Numbered from the stretch's first letter, positions 15,948-25,745 are shown. The stretch is 64,000 bases of DNA from Sulfuricurvum sp. (GCA_024637295.1 JAGXFL010000002.1:124001-188000); one strand, 5' to 3'. Notes: generated from the letters alone by a model not told the origin. Program-made: numbers and translations.

Positions 15948-15953
15948 TATAAT
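15948..15953 (+). promoter_or_regulatory. -10 box supplied by the insert to the intact GT9 gene
   Basis: TATAAT 59 bases before the GTG start of the intact glycosyltransferase, inside the inserted segment. Confidence 0.4.
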
Positions 15954-16011
15954 GCCTGAAGCAAAAGAAGCGTATACGGTTGGCACAAGTAAAATTAAAC
16001 AAGGTGGTCTA

Positions 16012-16983
16012 GTGAATATATTGGTAGTACGCAACGATAAGCTAGGCGATTTTATCACAGCATTGCCCACGCTTTATGTACTCAAACATTATAATCCTGC
16101 TAATCGTATTATTGCTCTCGTCGCACCGCTGAATCGTAAGTTGGCCCAATCGTGTGATTTTATTGATGAGGTGATTGTGGATGATAGCCCAGATATTTTG
16201 GAGCTGACGTTTAAAATCAAAAGAGCCAATATCGATGCTTCCCTCACGCTGTTTTCAAACACTCGCGTCGCCATCGCTCAATTTTTGGCGCGTATTCCCA
16301 TTCGTATCGCTCCCGCTACTAAAATGGCTCAAATCTTTTACAATCGGCGTATCAAGCAACGTCGCAGTAGGGTGGAGATGGCGGAGTTTGAATACAATCT
16401 TGAGCTTTCCCGGGCACTTTTTAGTGATATTTCACTTGATTTCCCTAAGCCACTTTTGCACTTTTCACAGGATAACTTTCAAAAGTTTTGTGCTGAATAT
16501 GGAATCACAAAGCCGGTCGTGGCTTTTCATCCGGGATTCGGAGGATCATCCGATGCGAACTGGACGTTGGAAGAATACATAACATTGGTATCGATTGTGA
16601 CAGAACATGAGGCTATCGATGTTGTGATGACTTTTGGACCTGATGAAGAAACGCTTTACACTGAGGCCAAGAGTCTATTAGGTGAGAGCAGGGTGGTTCT
16701 ATATCGCTCACAGGGGAGTGTTGTAGACTTCGCATCATTATTAAGTCGATTCAAGCTCTTTGTCAGTACATCAACAGGAACCTATCATTTAGCCAGTGCC
16801 AGCGGATGTGAGACGTTTACCTTTTTTGGCGATTCAAAATTCGCATCTGCGGCACGTTGGAAAAGCATTGGGGAAGAGAGCCGCCAGCACCATTTTATGA
16901 TTCCTTTGGATACAATAGGACGTGCAGAGATGTTTGAAAAAGTCAAACGGGAGTTGAAAAGTTTCCTTTTAAAAGGTTTTTGA
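16012..16983 (+). CDS. GT9-family (heptosyltransferase-like) LPS glycosyltransferase, intact copy
   Basis: 323 residues with the GT9 pattern: N-terminal NILVVRNDKLGDFITALPTL, mid-protein FHPGFGGSSDANW (nucleotide-sugar contact) and C-terminal STSTGTYHLASASGCETFTFFG in place of the NDSG-x2-H motif. Donor is probably an ADP-heptose or similar sugar. The GTG at 16012 is chosen since it aligns with the ATG of the severed copy and follows AAGGTGG; a frame open from 15952 would add 20 residues from inserted DNA. The last 41 bases overlap the convergent kinase-like gene. See the 51-bp repeats. Confidence 0.85.
   Translation: MNILVVRNDKLGDFITALPTLYVLKHYNPANRIIALVAPLNRKLAQSCDFIDEVIVDDSPDILELTFKIKRANIDASLTLFSNTRVAIAQFLARIPIRIAPATKMAQIFYNRRIKQRRSRVEMAEFEYNLELSRALFSDISLDFPKPLLHFSQDNFQKFCAEYGITKPVVAFHPGFGGSSDANWTLEEYITLVSIVTEHEAIDVVMTFGPDEETLYTEAKSLLGESRVVLYRSQGSVVDFASLLSRFKLFVSTSTGTYHLASASGCETFTFFGDSKFASAARWKSIGEESRQHHFMIPLDTIGRAEMFEKVKRELKSFLLKGF
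16013..16063 (+). repeat. 51-bp direct repeat, right copy
   Basis: Identical to 15009-15059. It forms the 5' end of the intact glycosyltransferase gene. Confidence 0.95.
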
Positions 16984-17710
16984 GCCTCTTTTTAAAGTTT
17001 TTGATCCGTTTATTGGCATCATTATGTTTTTTCATCTCGGCAATGGTTACTGCCACATTAAATCCGCTTAGACGCGCATATTCACGCCCCATAATCTCAA
17101 GTTCCTCATCGCTTGCCCAAAGCTTATTAAAATTTTCACATCCCTCAAAAGGCGTAATAGGGCGAAACTCCATACGGTTGATATCGACAATACTGAACTG
17201 ATACCCTTTCTCCATGCGTTTGATGAGAATATTGCCAGGAGAGTAATCCAGATGCCATACCCCTTTTTGGTGCAGATCATAGGTATAGGCGGCGAAGGCT
17301 TTGAAAATAGCTTCTCTGTCTTCTAGGGGTTCTAGTAGTGGTGTGCGAATAGTAAAGTCGTATTCAAAATACTCGGCGATAAAAAAACTTTCCCCTAAAA
17401 GTCCAGCCTCAAAAAATTCGATGAGGGCAATGGGCTTAGGGGTCGAAACTTCAAGCTCCTCAAGATGCAGCGCATTGTGATAGGACTTATACGCTTTGCT
17501 TTTACGAAAATAGGTATAAACAATACGATTGAGTAAATGAGGTACTTTGAACGACTTAACAACGGTTTTAATGCCACCTAGCTCTATGATCTTAAGTTCA
17601 TTTCGAGCTTTATGGATACTATGATCATCTCCTGTAAAAACCTCACGTATGGATTCGAATGAGTGAATAAGAGATTGATAATTGGATGGGTACTCGCATT
17701 GAACGCACAT
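16943..17710 (-). CDS. lipopolysaccharide-kinase-family (WaaP/Kdo kinase-like) protein
   Basis: 255 residues with a protein-kinase-like core: catalytic loop VWHLDYSPGNILI (H-x-D-x4-N pattern) and IVDINRMEF in the DFG position, preceded by a Lys region VVKSFKV. This matches the LPS kinase family (InaA/WaaP/KdkA) that phosphorylates heptose or Kdo in the inner core. The ATG at 17710 is preceded by AAAAGG; a longer frame reaching 17809 overlaps the divergent deacetylase promoter and was rejected. The C-terminal tail is strongly basic. It overlaps the convergent glycosyltransferase by 41 bases. Confidence 0.78.
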   Translation of the reverse strand: MCVQCEYPSNYQSLIHSFESIREVFTGDDHSIHKARNELKIIELGGIKTVVKSFKVPHLLNRIVYTYFRKSKAYKSYHNALHLEELEVSTPKPIALIEFFEAGLLGESFFIAEYFEYDFTIRTPLLEPLEDREAIFKAFAAYTYDLHQKGVWHLDYSPGNILIKRMEKGYQFSIVDINRMEFRPITPFEGCENFNKLWASDEELEIMGREYARLSGFNVAVTIAEMKKHNDANKRIKNFKKRLKNLLKGNFSTPV

Positions 17711-17749
17711 GGTGACCTTTTGCCTAAGTGAGGGTATGGTATGATACTT

Positions 17750-17755
17750 TATAAT
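17750..17755 (+). promoter_or_regulatory. -10 box of the deacetylase-ugd glycosyltransferase operon
   Basis: TATAAT 28 bases before the ATG at 17783. Confidence 0.5.
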
Positions 17756-17782
17756 TCCTGAAAGGCGAGAGAGGGTTGTAGT

Positions 17783-18514
17783 ATGCTTCCAGTGGTAATG
17801 TACCATCATGTCAACAGTGATGATCTTCCTCTTTCGAACTCAGATGTAATGATGGGTGCGCATCTGGAACTTATCAGTGAGCGCTATATCACTATTTTCC
17901 CAGGTGATCCTATCACAAACCGTTCGATTTGTTTGACGTTTGATGACGCTTATTATGATTTTTACTATTATGTTTTTCCCCTGCTCAAAAAGTACAATTT
18001 AAAAGCGCTTTTGGCGGTTCCTTCTGCTTTTATTCTCGATGAAACCGATATTGAATCCGAAAAACGCCTCTCTTTAAAACATCAAGATATTTACGAGAGC
18101 TATCAAACTTTTGCCCCTTTTTGTACTTACGTTGAGCTTCGAGAAATGCTTCAAAGTGGACATGTTCAAATTGCTTCCCACTCGATGAATCATGTGAATT
18201 TGACCGATAGTGAGATTGATTTGGAGAAAGAAATTTTTGGATCAAAAGTGATACTGGAAGATAAACTTGGATGTCGTATTGATTCATTTGTCCTCCCTTT
18301 TGGAAAATACAATGAGGCTGCAGTTGCATTGGCGAGAGAACATTATTCATATGTATTTCGAATCGGTAATGCCCTCAACCCCTCATGGGATGGAATCGGC
18401 GGACTCATCTATCGGATCAAGGGGGACGGCCTTAAGCGACCATGCTCCCTTTTTAATCCCTTTAGCCAATTTGCGTTTTGGTGCAAAACTCTCGTTAAAT
18501 GGATCAAGAATTGA
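17783..18514 (+). CDS. polysaccharide deacetylase (NodB-homology, CE4-like)
   Basis: 243 residues. The NodB motifs are visible: YHHV at the start, LTFDDAYYDFY with the catalytic/metal Asp pair, and SHSMNHVNL supplying two His metal ligands. No signal peptide, so it probably acts on a lipid-linked or nucleotide sugar in the cytoplasm. It heads a five-gene plus-strand operon; the next gene starts at its stop codon. Confidence 0.8.
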   Translation: MLPVVMYHHVNSDDLPLSNSDVMMGAHLELISERYITIFPGDPITNRSICLTFDDAYYDFYYYVFPLLKKYNLKALLAVPSAFILDETDIESEKRLSLKHQDIYESYQTFAPFCTYVELREMLQSGHVQIASHSMNHVNLTDSEIDLEKEIFGSKVILEDKLGCRIDSFVLPFGKYNEAAVALAREHYSYVFRIGNALNPSWDGIGGLIYRIKGDGLKRPCSLFNPFSQFAFWCKTLVKWIKN

Positions 18515-19278
18515 TGATGAACGTCTCTGCTGTAATGATCGTTAAAAATGGAGCACGAACCATTCGCCGTAGCTTGGAAAGCCTCAAAGAATTTGAGGAT
18601 GTGGTTGTTTATGATAACGGATCGACAGATGAAACATTGCAAATCGCACGAGAATATCCGAATGTCCATTTGATAGAAGGAAGCTTCGATGGTTTCGGAA
18701 CAACGAAAAACCGTGCGGCAAGTTTTGCCAAACACGATTGGATCTTGATTATTGATAGTGATGAGGTCGTGGATGAAGAACTCTTGTATGCGCTGAAAAC
18801 AAAACCGCTTGATCCTAAGACGATCTATATTGTTAATTTTTTAGCCTATTACAAAGAGATCCAGATCAAGCACTGCGGTTGGAACAATCAAAAGATCCGC
18901 CGTTTGTATAATAAAACCGTGACACGGTTCAATGACAATGCTGTGCATGAGAACATCATTGATGAGGGTATGAACAAAGAGGCTATTGAGGGGAATATGA
19001 AGCATTACAGCTACATGAGTATCTCTGATTTTATTATTAAACTCGACCGTTATTCCACACTGTTTGCTAAAGATAATGCCGGTAAAAAGTCCTCGTCGCC
19101 ACTTAAAGCTTTTTTCAATGGAGTGTATTCTTTTTTTAGAACATACATACTCAAGCGGGGATTTTTGGATGGTTATTCAGGACTTATCATCGCCTTTTCG
19201 CATATGGCAACCAATTTTTATAAATATATCAAATTATATGAGATGAATCAAGAATGTCAAAAGGATAGATTGAAGTGA
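18514..19278 (+). CDS. family 2 glycosyltransferase, WaaE-like
   Basis: GT2 (GT-A fold) enzyme of about 255 residues. The nucleotide-binding DNGSTDET and metal-binding DSDE motifs are present, and the HEN segment near the middle matches the LPS-core beta-1,4-glucosyltransferase (WaaE/KdtX) group. The ATG at 18514 overlaps the stop of the deacetylase; an in-frame ATG at 18499 is an alternative. The C-terminus has an amphipathic stretch likely to touch the membrane. ugd begins inside its last codons. Confidence 0.82.
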   Translation: MMNVSAVMIVKNGARTIRRSLESLKEFEDVVVYDNGSTDETLQIAREYPNVHLIEGSFDGFGTTKNRAASFAKHDWILIIDSDEVVDEELLYALKTKPLDPKTIYIVNFLAYYKEIQIKHCGWNNQKIRRLYNKTVTRFNDNAVHENIIDEGMNKEAIEGNMKHYSYMSISDFIIKLDRYSTLFAKDNAGKKSSSPLKAFFNGVYSFFRTYILKRGFLDGYSGLIIAFSHMATNFYKYIKLYEMNQECQKDRLK

Positions 19279-20597
19279 AAATATCGGTAATTGGAACAGG
19301 ATATGTTGGGTTAGTGAGTGGAACTTGTTTTGCACAAATGGGTAACAGTGTAACGTGTGTTGATATTGATCAAAAAAAGATTGATAGTCTAACCCAAGGG
19401 ATTATACCAATATATGAGCCTGGCCTTGAGGAGATGGTTCATGAGAACTATAAAAAAGGTACACTTAAATTTTCAACAGATATTCAAAACTCAATTGCTT
19501 CTACAGCTATTGCATTCATCGCCGTGGGAACACCGATGGGAGAAGATGGAAGTGCTGATTTACAATACGTACTTGCTGTTGCTAAAAGCATTGGACAACA
19601 TATGCAAGCGTATATGGTTATCGTTGATAAATCAACCGTTCCCGTTGGAACAGCAGAAAAAGTTCGTGCAATGATTCAATCACAATTAGATGAACGCGGA
19701 AGCAATCTTGTTTTTGATGTGGTCTCTAATCCTGAGTTTTTGAAAGAGGGAGCTGCAATCAAAGATTTTATGCATCCTGATCGTGTTGTAATAGGGGCTG
19801 ATAGCCAAAAAGCGATGCAAGTCATGCAAGATCTTTATGCGCCATTTATGAAGCAGCATGATCGTTTTATTGGTATGGATATCAAAAGTGCCGAGATGAC
19901 GAAATATGCAGCAAATGCAATGTTGGCGACGAAAATTTCTTTTATGAATGAAATAGCGAATATCTGTGAACGAGTAGGGGCTGATATCAATAAAGTACGT
20001 AATGGCATTGGAAGTGACAGCCGAATTGGCTACAGCTTTATCTATCCAGGATGCGGCTATGGTGGTAGTTGTTTTCCTAAAGATGTTCAAGCCCTTGCAA
20101 AAACGGCTAAAGATTTTGGATATACACCTCGTATCCTTGATGCAGTAGAAGCGGTAAATTATGATCAAAAACATGTGATGTCTCAAAAAGTCTTTAATCG
20201 ATTTGGAAAAAATTTGCATGGAAAAAAATTTGCAGTGTGGGGGTTGGCGTTTAAGCCCGAAACGGATGATATGCGTGAAGCCAGTTCGATCACTATCATT
20301 AACGACCTTACAGCACAAGGAGCTACTATAGTAGCCTATGATCCAAAATCTCGTGATGAAGCAGAGCAACATTATTTAAAAGGCAATAGCAGTGTTAGTT
20401 ATGCAAATAGCAAATACGATGCTGTCAAAGATGCTGATGCTGTGATATTGGTGACAGAATGGCAAGAATTCCGTAGCCCTGATTTTGATGAACTGAAAAA
20501 GTGGTTAAAGAATCCTATATTTTTTGATGGTCGTAATCAGTTTAACAAAGATCGAATGGTTGAAATGGGATTTGAGTATATTCAAATTGGGGTCTGA
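19275..20597 (+). CDS. ugd: UDP-glucose 6-dehydrogenase
   Basis: Oxidises UDP-glucose to UDP-glucuronate with NAD. N-terminal GTGYVGLVSG Rossmann motif, the catalytic Cys in PGCGYGGSCFPKD, and AFKPETDDMREA of the UDP-binding domain are all typical; 440 residues is the standard length. Starts at GTG 19275, overlapping the previous gene by 4 bases. Its product is the substrate of the UDP-glucuronate decarboxylase encoded at 23529-24470. Confidence 0.96.
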   Translation: MKISVIGTGYVGLVSGTCFAQMGNSVTCVDIDQKKIDSLTQGIIPIYEPGLEEMVHENYKKGTLKFSTDIQNSIASTAIAFIAVGTPMGEDGSADLQYVLAVAKSIGQHMQAYMVIVDKSTVPVGTAEKVRAMIQSQLDERGSNLVFDVVSNPEFLKEGAAIKDFMHPDRVVIGADSQKAMQVMQDLYAPFMKQHDRFIGMDIKSAEMTKYAANAMLATKISFMNEIANICERVGADINKVRNGIGSDSRIGYSFIYPGCGYGGSCFPKDVQALAKTAKDFGYTPRILDAVEAVNYDQKHVMSQKVFNRFGKNLHGKKFAVWGLAFKPETDDMREASSITIINDLTAQGATIVAYDPKSRDEAEQHYLKGNSSVSYANSKYDAVKDADAVILVTEWQEFRSPDFDELKKWLKNPIFFDGRNQFNKDRMVEMGFEYIQIGV

Positions 20598-20600
20598 TCA

Positions 20601-21701
20601 GTGAACCAAAAAAAGATACTAGAACTATGTCTCTCTCCTGATCTTGGTGGACTTGAATTGTATATGATGCGTGTTTCACATTATCTAGAAGATGTATGTG
20701 TCAGCGTTATCAATGAAAATGGAAAGCTGAAAAGCTATTATGAGAATACGGAATATCGTCATTTCACCCTTAAGCGACGGAATGTATTTTTTTCATGGCT
20801 TACCGCGCGTAACTTAGCACGTATCATTGATTCTGAAGCTATAGATGTTCTGCATCTGCATTGGACAAAAGATCTTCCAACAGCCATAATCGCGAAGTTG
20901 TTATCTAAGCGTAAACCAAAAGTTGTACAGTCACGCCACATGACGATGACACGTTTTAAAGATGACATGTATCATCGATTTTTATATCGTAATTTGGACA
21001 TGATGCTTGCTGTAACGCAACAAGTCAAATCACAGATCGAAAGGTTTGTCCCAAGTTCTATATGCCCAAGAATAGAAGTACTGTATATTGGAGCACAACA
21101 GCCAAATGTGATTAGTGACCAAGATAAAATAAATCGCCGTGAACAATTAGGATTAGCTAAGTCTTTTACAGTAGGTATAGTTGGGCGAATTGAACCACAA
21201 AAAGGGCAATGGCTCGTAGTAGATGCAATTGAAAAATTGATTCATCAGGGAGTCGATGCAAGGGCTTTGATCGTTGGGCATACTATGAGTGAGGATTATC
21301 TGGTTGCTCTTCAAAAAGATCTTATTATGCGTGGGTTAAGTGATCGTATTATATTTACCGGATTTACAAGCGAAGCACAAGAGATAATGCAGATCTGTGA
21401 TGTGATGGTACTAGCAACTGAAAATGAGACGTTTGGATTGGTGTTGATCGAAGCGATGATGTGTGGTATTTGTGTGGTGGGAAGCGACAGCGGTGGACCA
21501 TTAGAAATTATTGATGATGCGATAAATGGTTTACTTTTTAAAACATTCGATGCAGTCGATTTGGCCTCAAAGCTGACAGTATTGCAAGAAAACAGTGAAT
21601 TGCGTGAACAATATGCACATGCTGGAAAAGTCAAAGCGATGGAAATCTTTGAAAGTAATAAACAATTTGCCGCATTGGCAAATGTATTGGATGGGATCTA
21701 A
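20601..21701 (+). CDS. family 4 glycosyltransferase
   Basis: GT-B enzyme of 366 residues. Donor-binding domain shows GIVGRIEPQKGQ, the E-x7-E motif (ENETFGLVLIEAM) and GGPLEII, as in GT4 retaining transferases. Start is GTG. Sugar and acceptor cannot be told; probably an LPS or capsule hexosyl transferase. It sits tightly between ugd and another glycosyltransferase. Confidence 0.85.
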   Translation: MNQKKILELCLSPDLGGLELYMMRVSHYLEDVCVSVINENGKLKSYYENTEYRHFTLKRRNVFFSWLTARNLARIIDSEAIDVLHLHWTKDLPTAIIAKLLSKRKPKVVQSRHMTMTRFKDDMYHRFLYRNLDMMLAVTQQVKSQIERFVPSSICPRIEVLYIGAQQPNVISDQDKINRREQLGLAKSFTVGIVGRIEPQKGQWLVVDAIEKLIHQGVDARALIVGHTMSEDYLVALQKDLIMRGLSDRIIFTGFTSEAQEIMQICDVMVLATENETFGLVLIEAMMCGICVVGSDSGGPLEIIDDAINGLLFKTFDAVDLASKLTVLQENSELREQYAHAGKVKAMEIFESNKQFAALANVLDGI

Positions 21702-22691
21702 ATGAAAATTCTTTATATCAATCGAGCCAAGTTTGATTATATGCAAGATTTCATCTACTCTGGTTTGGTGAAGTTAATTGGGATAGAAAATATCATAGAA
21801 TCACCATGGAATCTGAATTTTCACTGGAACTATCGACAATATCCTAAGAATATAGGTGAAAACAAAGGGACACTCTTAAAATCGCTGTATGGTCAAATGC
21901 ATCAAGATGATTATGATGTTGTGATTGTGGCCTCTTGCCATCCTGATGCAATTAGTCACTATTTAAAAGTACTTCCTAAAATTCCAGATCATGTTGTTAC
22001 AGTTTTTTTAGACGGAGGAGACAGACCTGAAGTTGGCGGAGATTTTGATCGCCTTGGAGGAAAAGAAGATTATGAAGAGGTAATCAAAAGACGACCATTT
22101 GACCTTGTTTTCAAGCGTGAATACATTATTGGTCGAGAATACCCGAAGAATATTTATGCACTTCCTATGTGTTTTGATTTTAACAATATACCTATGCTGG
22201 ATGGAAAGTTTATGTATGATGTTGCTTTTTGGGCGGTTGAGTCTCACCCGATACGTACGGAAGCTTTATCGCTTTTAGAAACAAAATTTGATTGTGCACA
22301 AAATGGTACTATCAAAAATCAAGTGATGAAAAAATATAAGCGGAAAGGTGCTTTTTATCTGCAAGAGCTTGCACGATGTAAAATAGGTTTGAATTTTAGA
22401 GGGGCAGGTTGGGATACCCTTCGCTATTGGGAAATACCTGCTTTAGGTGGATTCATGATCTCTCAGCGTCCTCAGATCATGATCGAAAATAATTATATTG
22501 ATGGTGAAGAGATTGTTTTTTGTAAAGACGATTTGAGTGATTTAATCAAATTATGTGAATATTATTTAGAACATGAAGATGAGCGTAAAATAATTGCACA
22601 CAATGCTAGGAAGAAAACAGAAATGTATCATTCAGATACGCAGCGCGCACGCTACGTCATTGATACGATTAAAAAAAATACCGCTTATTAA
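21702..22691 (+). CDS. CgeB-like glycosyltransferase
   Basis: 329 residues. The C-terminal third (LNFRGAGWDTLRYWEIPALGGFMISQR ... LIKLCEYYLEHEDERKIIAHNARKKTEMYHS) matches the glycosyltransferase group that includes Bacillus CgeB; the N-terminal half is less familiar. It begins at the base after the previous stop codon and overlaps the convergent GT2 gene by 4 bases. Last gene of the plus-strand operon. Confidence 0.65.
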   Translation: MKILYINRAKFDYMQDFIYSGLVKLIGIENIIESPWNLNFHWNYRQYPKNIGENKGTLLKSLYGQMHQDDYDVVIVASCHPDAISHYLKVLPKIPDHVVTVFLDGGDRPEVGGDFDRLGGKEDYEEVIKRRPFDLVFKREYIIGREYPKNIYALPMCFDFNNIPMLDGKFMYDVAFWAVESHPIRTEALSLLETKFDCAQNGTIKNQVMKKYKRKGAFYLQELARCKIGLNFRGAGWDTLRYWEIPALGGFMISQRPQIMIENNYIDGEEIVFCKDDLSDLIKLCEYYLEHEDERKIIAHNARKKTEMYHSDTQRARYVIDTIKKNTAY

Positions 22692-23536
22692 GAGATTGTT
22701 TCTGAGTGTAAGTGATTAGATAAGCCATTTTGACAGATATAGATACCCTTTTTTGTTTCCATTAAAGCTTCTGTCTGCTGTGATATATCTTGATTAAAAT
22801 TCTTTTTATGATAGAGATGTACCATGATTGCAGCATTGCGGCATGATTTCATTTGAACACCAAAATGTTTTAGACGACGCTCGACATCTGTGTCTTCCCC
22901 TGTTGTAGGTAGAGTAAAGTCTTCATCAAATCCATTGATTTTTAGAAGATCATTTTTATAGCCTGACCAGTTGCATCCGACCATATGACTTTCTTTTCGG
23001 GATAACTTATGAATAAGTTGAAAGATAAGAGATGTTGGCGGAAAAAATAGCCCTTCTTCATAATGTCGTACACCATCTTTTTTGAGTGCAAAAAAGTTGG
23101 TTACATAATGGGTAAAAAATTCTTTTACACTCATTTCTTGATTTCGCAGTTTTGTACTGAATTTTAATCCAGGTTCGCTGCGTCGACCACATAATGCGTT
23201 CTGTTGTCGGCGTAAGGTGAAATGAAACTCTACGAAGGAAGAGTGTGGAACACAGTCCCCATCGATAAAGATTAGATAATCACTTTTCGCAGCGGCAATT
23301 GCACGGTTAAGAGCTCTATTTTTGCGCCATCCAATGTCCTCTTGTGTCAAATGGATGATGCGTTTGTCGTTGTAGATTTCAAGACATTGAGCGATGGGAG
23401 CGTATTGTCCATCTTCTGTAATGATGATTTCATCGGGTTCATAGGTTTGATCTAAGAGTGAATCGATGATAAGTTTCAGAGCATCTACGTCTTTGTAAAC
23501 AGCTACAATGACGGCTACACGTTCATTATTATCCAT
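22688..23536 (-). CDS. family 2 glycosyltransferase with C-terminal galactosyltransferase-like region
   Basis: 282 residues. [16 protein letters not shown] and FIDGDCVPH form the GT-A nucleotide/metal sites, and [21 protein letters not shown] plus [15 protein letters not shown] are the C-terminal signature shared with chondroitin-synthase-type transferases. The ATG overlaps the stop of the UXS gene by 8 bases, so it is cotranscribed with it. Confidence 0.83.
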   Translation of the reverse strand: MDNNERVAVIVAVYKDVDALKLIIDSLLDQTYEPDEIIITEDGQYAPIAQCLEIYNDKRIIHLTQEDIGWRKNRALNRAIAAAKSDYLIFIDGDCVPHSSFVEFHFTLRRQQNALCGRRSEPGLKFSTKLRNQEMSVKEFFTHYVTNFFALKKDGVRHYEEGLFFPPTSLIFQLIHKLSRKESHMVGCNWSGYKNDLLKINGFDEDFTLPTTGEDTDVERRLKHFGVQMKSCRNAAIMVHLYHKKNFNQDISQQTEALMETKKGIYICQNGLSNHLHSETIS

Positions 23537-24470
23537 TAATAATACCTTTAAAGTATTGAATCGTTTTTTTCAGACCTTCATCAAGATTGATTGTCGGTTC
23601 CCAGTGAAGCTCTTGTTTTGCTAATGTAATATCTGGTTGTCGCTGAAGTGGATCGTCTTGGGGTAATGGTTTGAAAGTAATTTGTGATGCTGAACCGGTT
23701 AGTTCTATGACTTTACGCGCCAATTCTAACATCGTGAATTCCCCAGGATTTCCAATATTGACAGGGCCGGTAAAATCATCACGGCTCGACATAAGTCGTA
23801 TCATTCCTTCTACCAAATCATCTACATATTGAAAGCTTCGTGTTTGGGTTCCGTCTCCGTACATCGTAATGTCTTCATTTCTCAGTGCTTGTACTATAAA
23901 ATTGCTCACGACTCGTCCATCATTAGGATTCATATACGATCCGTAGGTATTAAAGATCCGTATTACTTTTATTTTTACACCATATTGTCGATGATAATCA
24001 AAAAATAATGTTTCGGCACATCGCTTTCCCTCATCATAGCAGGCACGAATGCCAGTGGTACTTACGCTTCCCCTATAGCTTTCTGGTTGAGGGTGTACTT
24101 CTGGGTCACCATACACTTCACTGGTACTTGCTTGTAAGATTTTTGCTTTACATTTTTTAGCCAAATCAAGCATGTTTATTGCGCCAAGTACTGAGGTGCG
24201 GGTTGTTGCAACAGGATCAAATTGATAATGCGGGGGAGATGCGGGGCAAGCAAGGTTGTAAATTTCATCGACTTCGAGTAAAATTGGTTTTTGTACATCA
24301 TGTCGGATAAGTTCAAAGTAGGGATGAGGAAGTAAATCGATGATATTTTCTTTATTACCCGTAAAAAAATTATCCAAACAAATGACTTCATTACCCTCGT
24401 TAAGCAGTCTCCTACATAGATGACTTCCTACAAATCCGGCACCGCCAGTTACAAGTATTCTTTTTTTCAT
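23529..24470 (-). CDS. uxs: UDP-glucuronate decarboxylase (UDP-xylose synthase)
   Basis: Extended SDR of 313 residues that converts UDP-glucuronate to UDP-xylose. GGAGFVG Rossmann motif, the substrate-binding segment [24 protein letters not shown], and catalytic YDEGK are diagnostic of UXS rather than of RmlB or GalE. Together with ugd this gives a complete route from UDP-glucose to UDP-xylose in one locus. A 48-base gap separates it from the O-antigen ligase gene upstream. Confidence 0.88.
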   Translation of the reverse strand: MKKRILVTGGAGFVGSHLCRRLLNEGNEVICLDNFFTGNKENIIDLLPHPYFELIRHDVQKPILLEVDEIYNLACPASPPHYQFDPVATTRTSVLGAINMLDLAKKCKAKILQASTSEVYGDPEVHPQPESYRGSVSTTGIRACYDEGKRCAETLFFDYHRQYGVKIKVIRIFNTYGSYMNPNDGRVVSNFIVQALRNEDITMYGDGTQTRSFQYVDDLVEGMIRLMSSRDDFTGPVNIGNPGEFTMLELARKVIELTGSASQITFKPLPQDDPLQRQPDITLAKQELHWEPTINLDEGLKKTIQYFKGIING

Positions 24471-24518
24471 AGTTTACCCTATTTATTATGTTTAGAATTT
24501 TACACTATGTTCGCTGAG

Positions 24519-25745
24519 TTACTTTGAATGAATAGTTTGAACTTTTGATGCAGCCAGTGATACCGAAACAATAAATACGAATAAGATAATAGGGAACTGG
24601 GAAATCCAAAGAGATTCACTAAAGGCACTTATAAAAAAGATGGTTAAGGAAAGAATACTCAACTCTTTAAGCTCTTTATCTTCTATGGTAAGTCGATAAA
24701 GAGTGGTAATAAACCAAATCATTAAACCAAAGCCAATGAAACCTAATTGGATAAGTATCATTAAGTGTTGATTATGGTAATCGCTTATAGTGAAAAAATC
24801 TATAGCAGGCTTGTCAAAATTATGATTATTTTTTGATAATACATCTTGAGTCGCAAGTTTATAATCTCCAATACCGGCACCGATTAATGGATTTTCTTGT
24901 ATAGCGTCCAAGGCAATTATCCAAAATCCGTTACGTAACCCTACGGAAGTATTATATGTCCCTTTTTGTTGTAATTCGATATCAGAAACAACTTGTTGTA
25001 TACGTACTTTAAAGGTAGGAAGTAAGGTATACGCACCAATAGAGAGTGCCGAACTGATCATAAAAAAGATAATAAAAGATTTAATGGTGATTCGATAGCG
25101 GATTATTACACATAGTGCTATAACAAGTAAAAAGGCAACTTGGCCTGTGCGCCCTCCCGATATAAACAAATTAGTTGTTGTTGTTAAAAAAAAGATGAAA
25201 ATTGCTAATTTGTCTCTGGATGTATATCGTGTGGAAAGTAGACGATTTAACAAAATTATGGCAGTAGTTGCTAATAAAACGCTGTATTGAATATGGTTCA
25301 TAAAAGGACTTGGATCGGTATATGTATGACCATTAATCTGCCAAAAATTAAAAAAGATTCCGTACACTAAAATTTCATTGACAAACATACCAAGTAAAAA
25401 GAAAGTGATCATATCCGGAAGCCATTCTTTTTTAAGTGATACTGCCAGTATGGGTATAATAATCCAATATCCATACAGTCGTATTTGATTAATGGCTTCG
25501 TGCAAGTCACTTGACCAAAAGATGGATATAAATATAAAAGCAATAAAAACCCCTATTGCCCGAAGTGCTGGATTTGTTTTGATAACTGCCCATGTATTCT
25601 TGAAATCATTTTTTAGTATAAAAAGAAAAATAAACCAAAGGAGAAAAAAACTGATTCCTGCTCGAGAGAAAGAGAGTATAAAGGCAAAGGATAATGCTGA
25701 ATAGTAAAAAATTTGATCGATTTCTAAAGAACGTATTTTAGTCAT
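24519..25745 (-). CDS. O-antigen ligase family membrane protein
   Basis: 408 residues with about 11 predicted helices and one long periplasmic loop containing GAGIGDYK, the sort of motif seen in the Wzy_C/O-antigen ligase family (WaaL). It would join lipid-linked O-chains to lipid A-core in the periplasm; a Wzy polymerase cannot be excluded from sequence alone. Start overlaps the stop of the preceding glycosyltransferase (ATGA). Confidence 0.8.
   Translation of the reverse strand: MTKIRSLEIDQIFYYSALSFAFILSFSRAGISFFLLWFIFLFILKNDFKNTWAVIKTNPALRAIGVFIAFIFISIFWSSDLHEAINQIRLYGYWIIIPILAVSLKKEWLPDMITFFLLGMFVNEILVYGIFFNFWQINGHTYTDPSPFMNHIQYSVLLATTAIILLNRLLSTRYTSRDKLAIFIFFLTTTTNLFISGGRTGQVAFLLVIALCVIIRYRITIKSFIIFFMISSALSIGAYTLLPTFKVRIQQVVSDIELQQKGTYNTSVGLRNGFWIIALDAIQENPLIGAGIGDYKLATQDVLSKNNHNFDKPAIDFFTISDYHNQHLMILIQLGFIGFGLMIWFITTLYRLTIEDKELKELSILSLTIFFISAFSESLWISQFPIILFVFIVSVSLAASKVQTIHSK

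Larger units (their letters stand above)
15060..16012. mobile_element. 953-bp inserted segment with one membrane-protein ORF, no recognisable transposase
   Basis: The segment lies between two perfect 51-bp copies of the 5' end of a glycosyltransferase gene. It carries a hairpin (15066-15086), one open frame for a membrane protein and about 210 bases without a convincing gene, ending in a TATAAT box and a new ribosome-binding site (AAGGTGG) that appear to serve the intact downstream copy. No integrase, transposase or terminal inverted repeats were seen, so it may be a remnant of a larger element or the product of a recombination duplication. Confidence 0.5.

Noticed and set aside
19686-20372. 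A 228-codon minus-strand frame over ugd
   Set aside because: Antisense to ugd with a composition typical of non-coding frames (many Ile, Phe, Cys, His).
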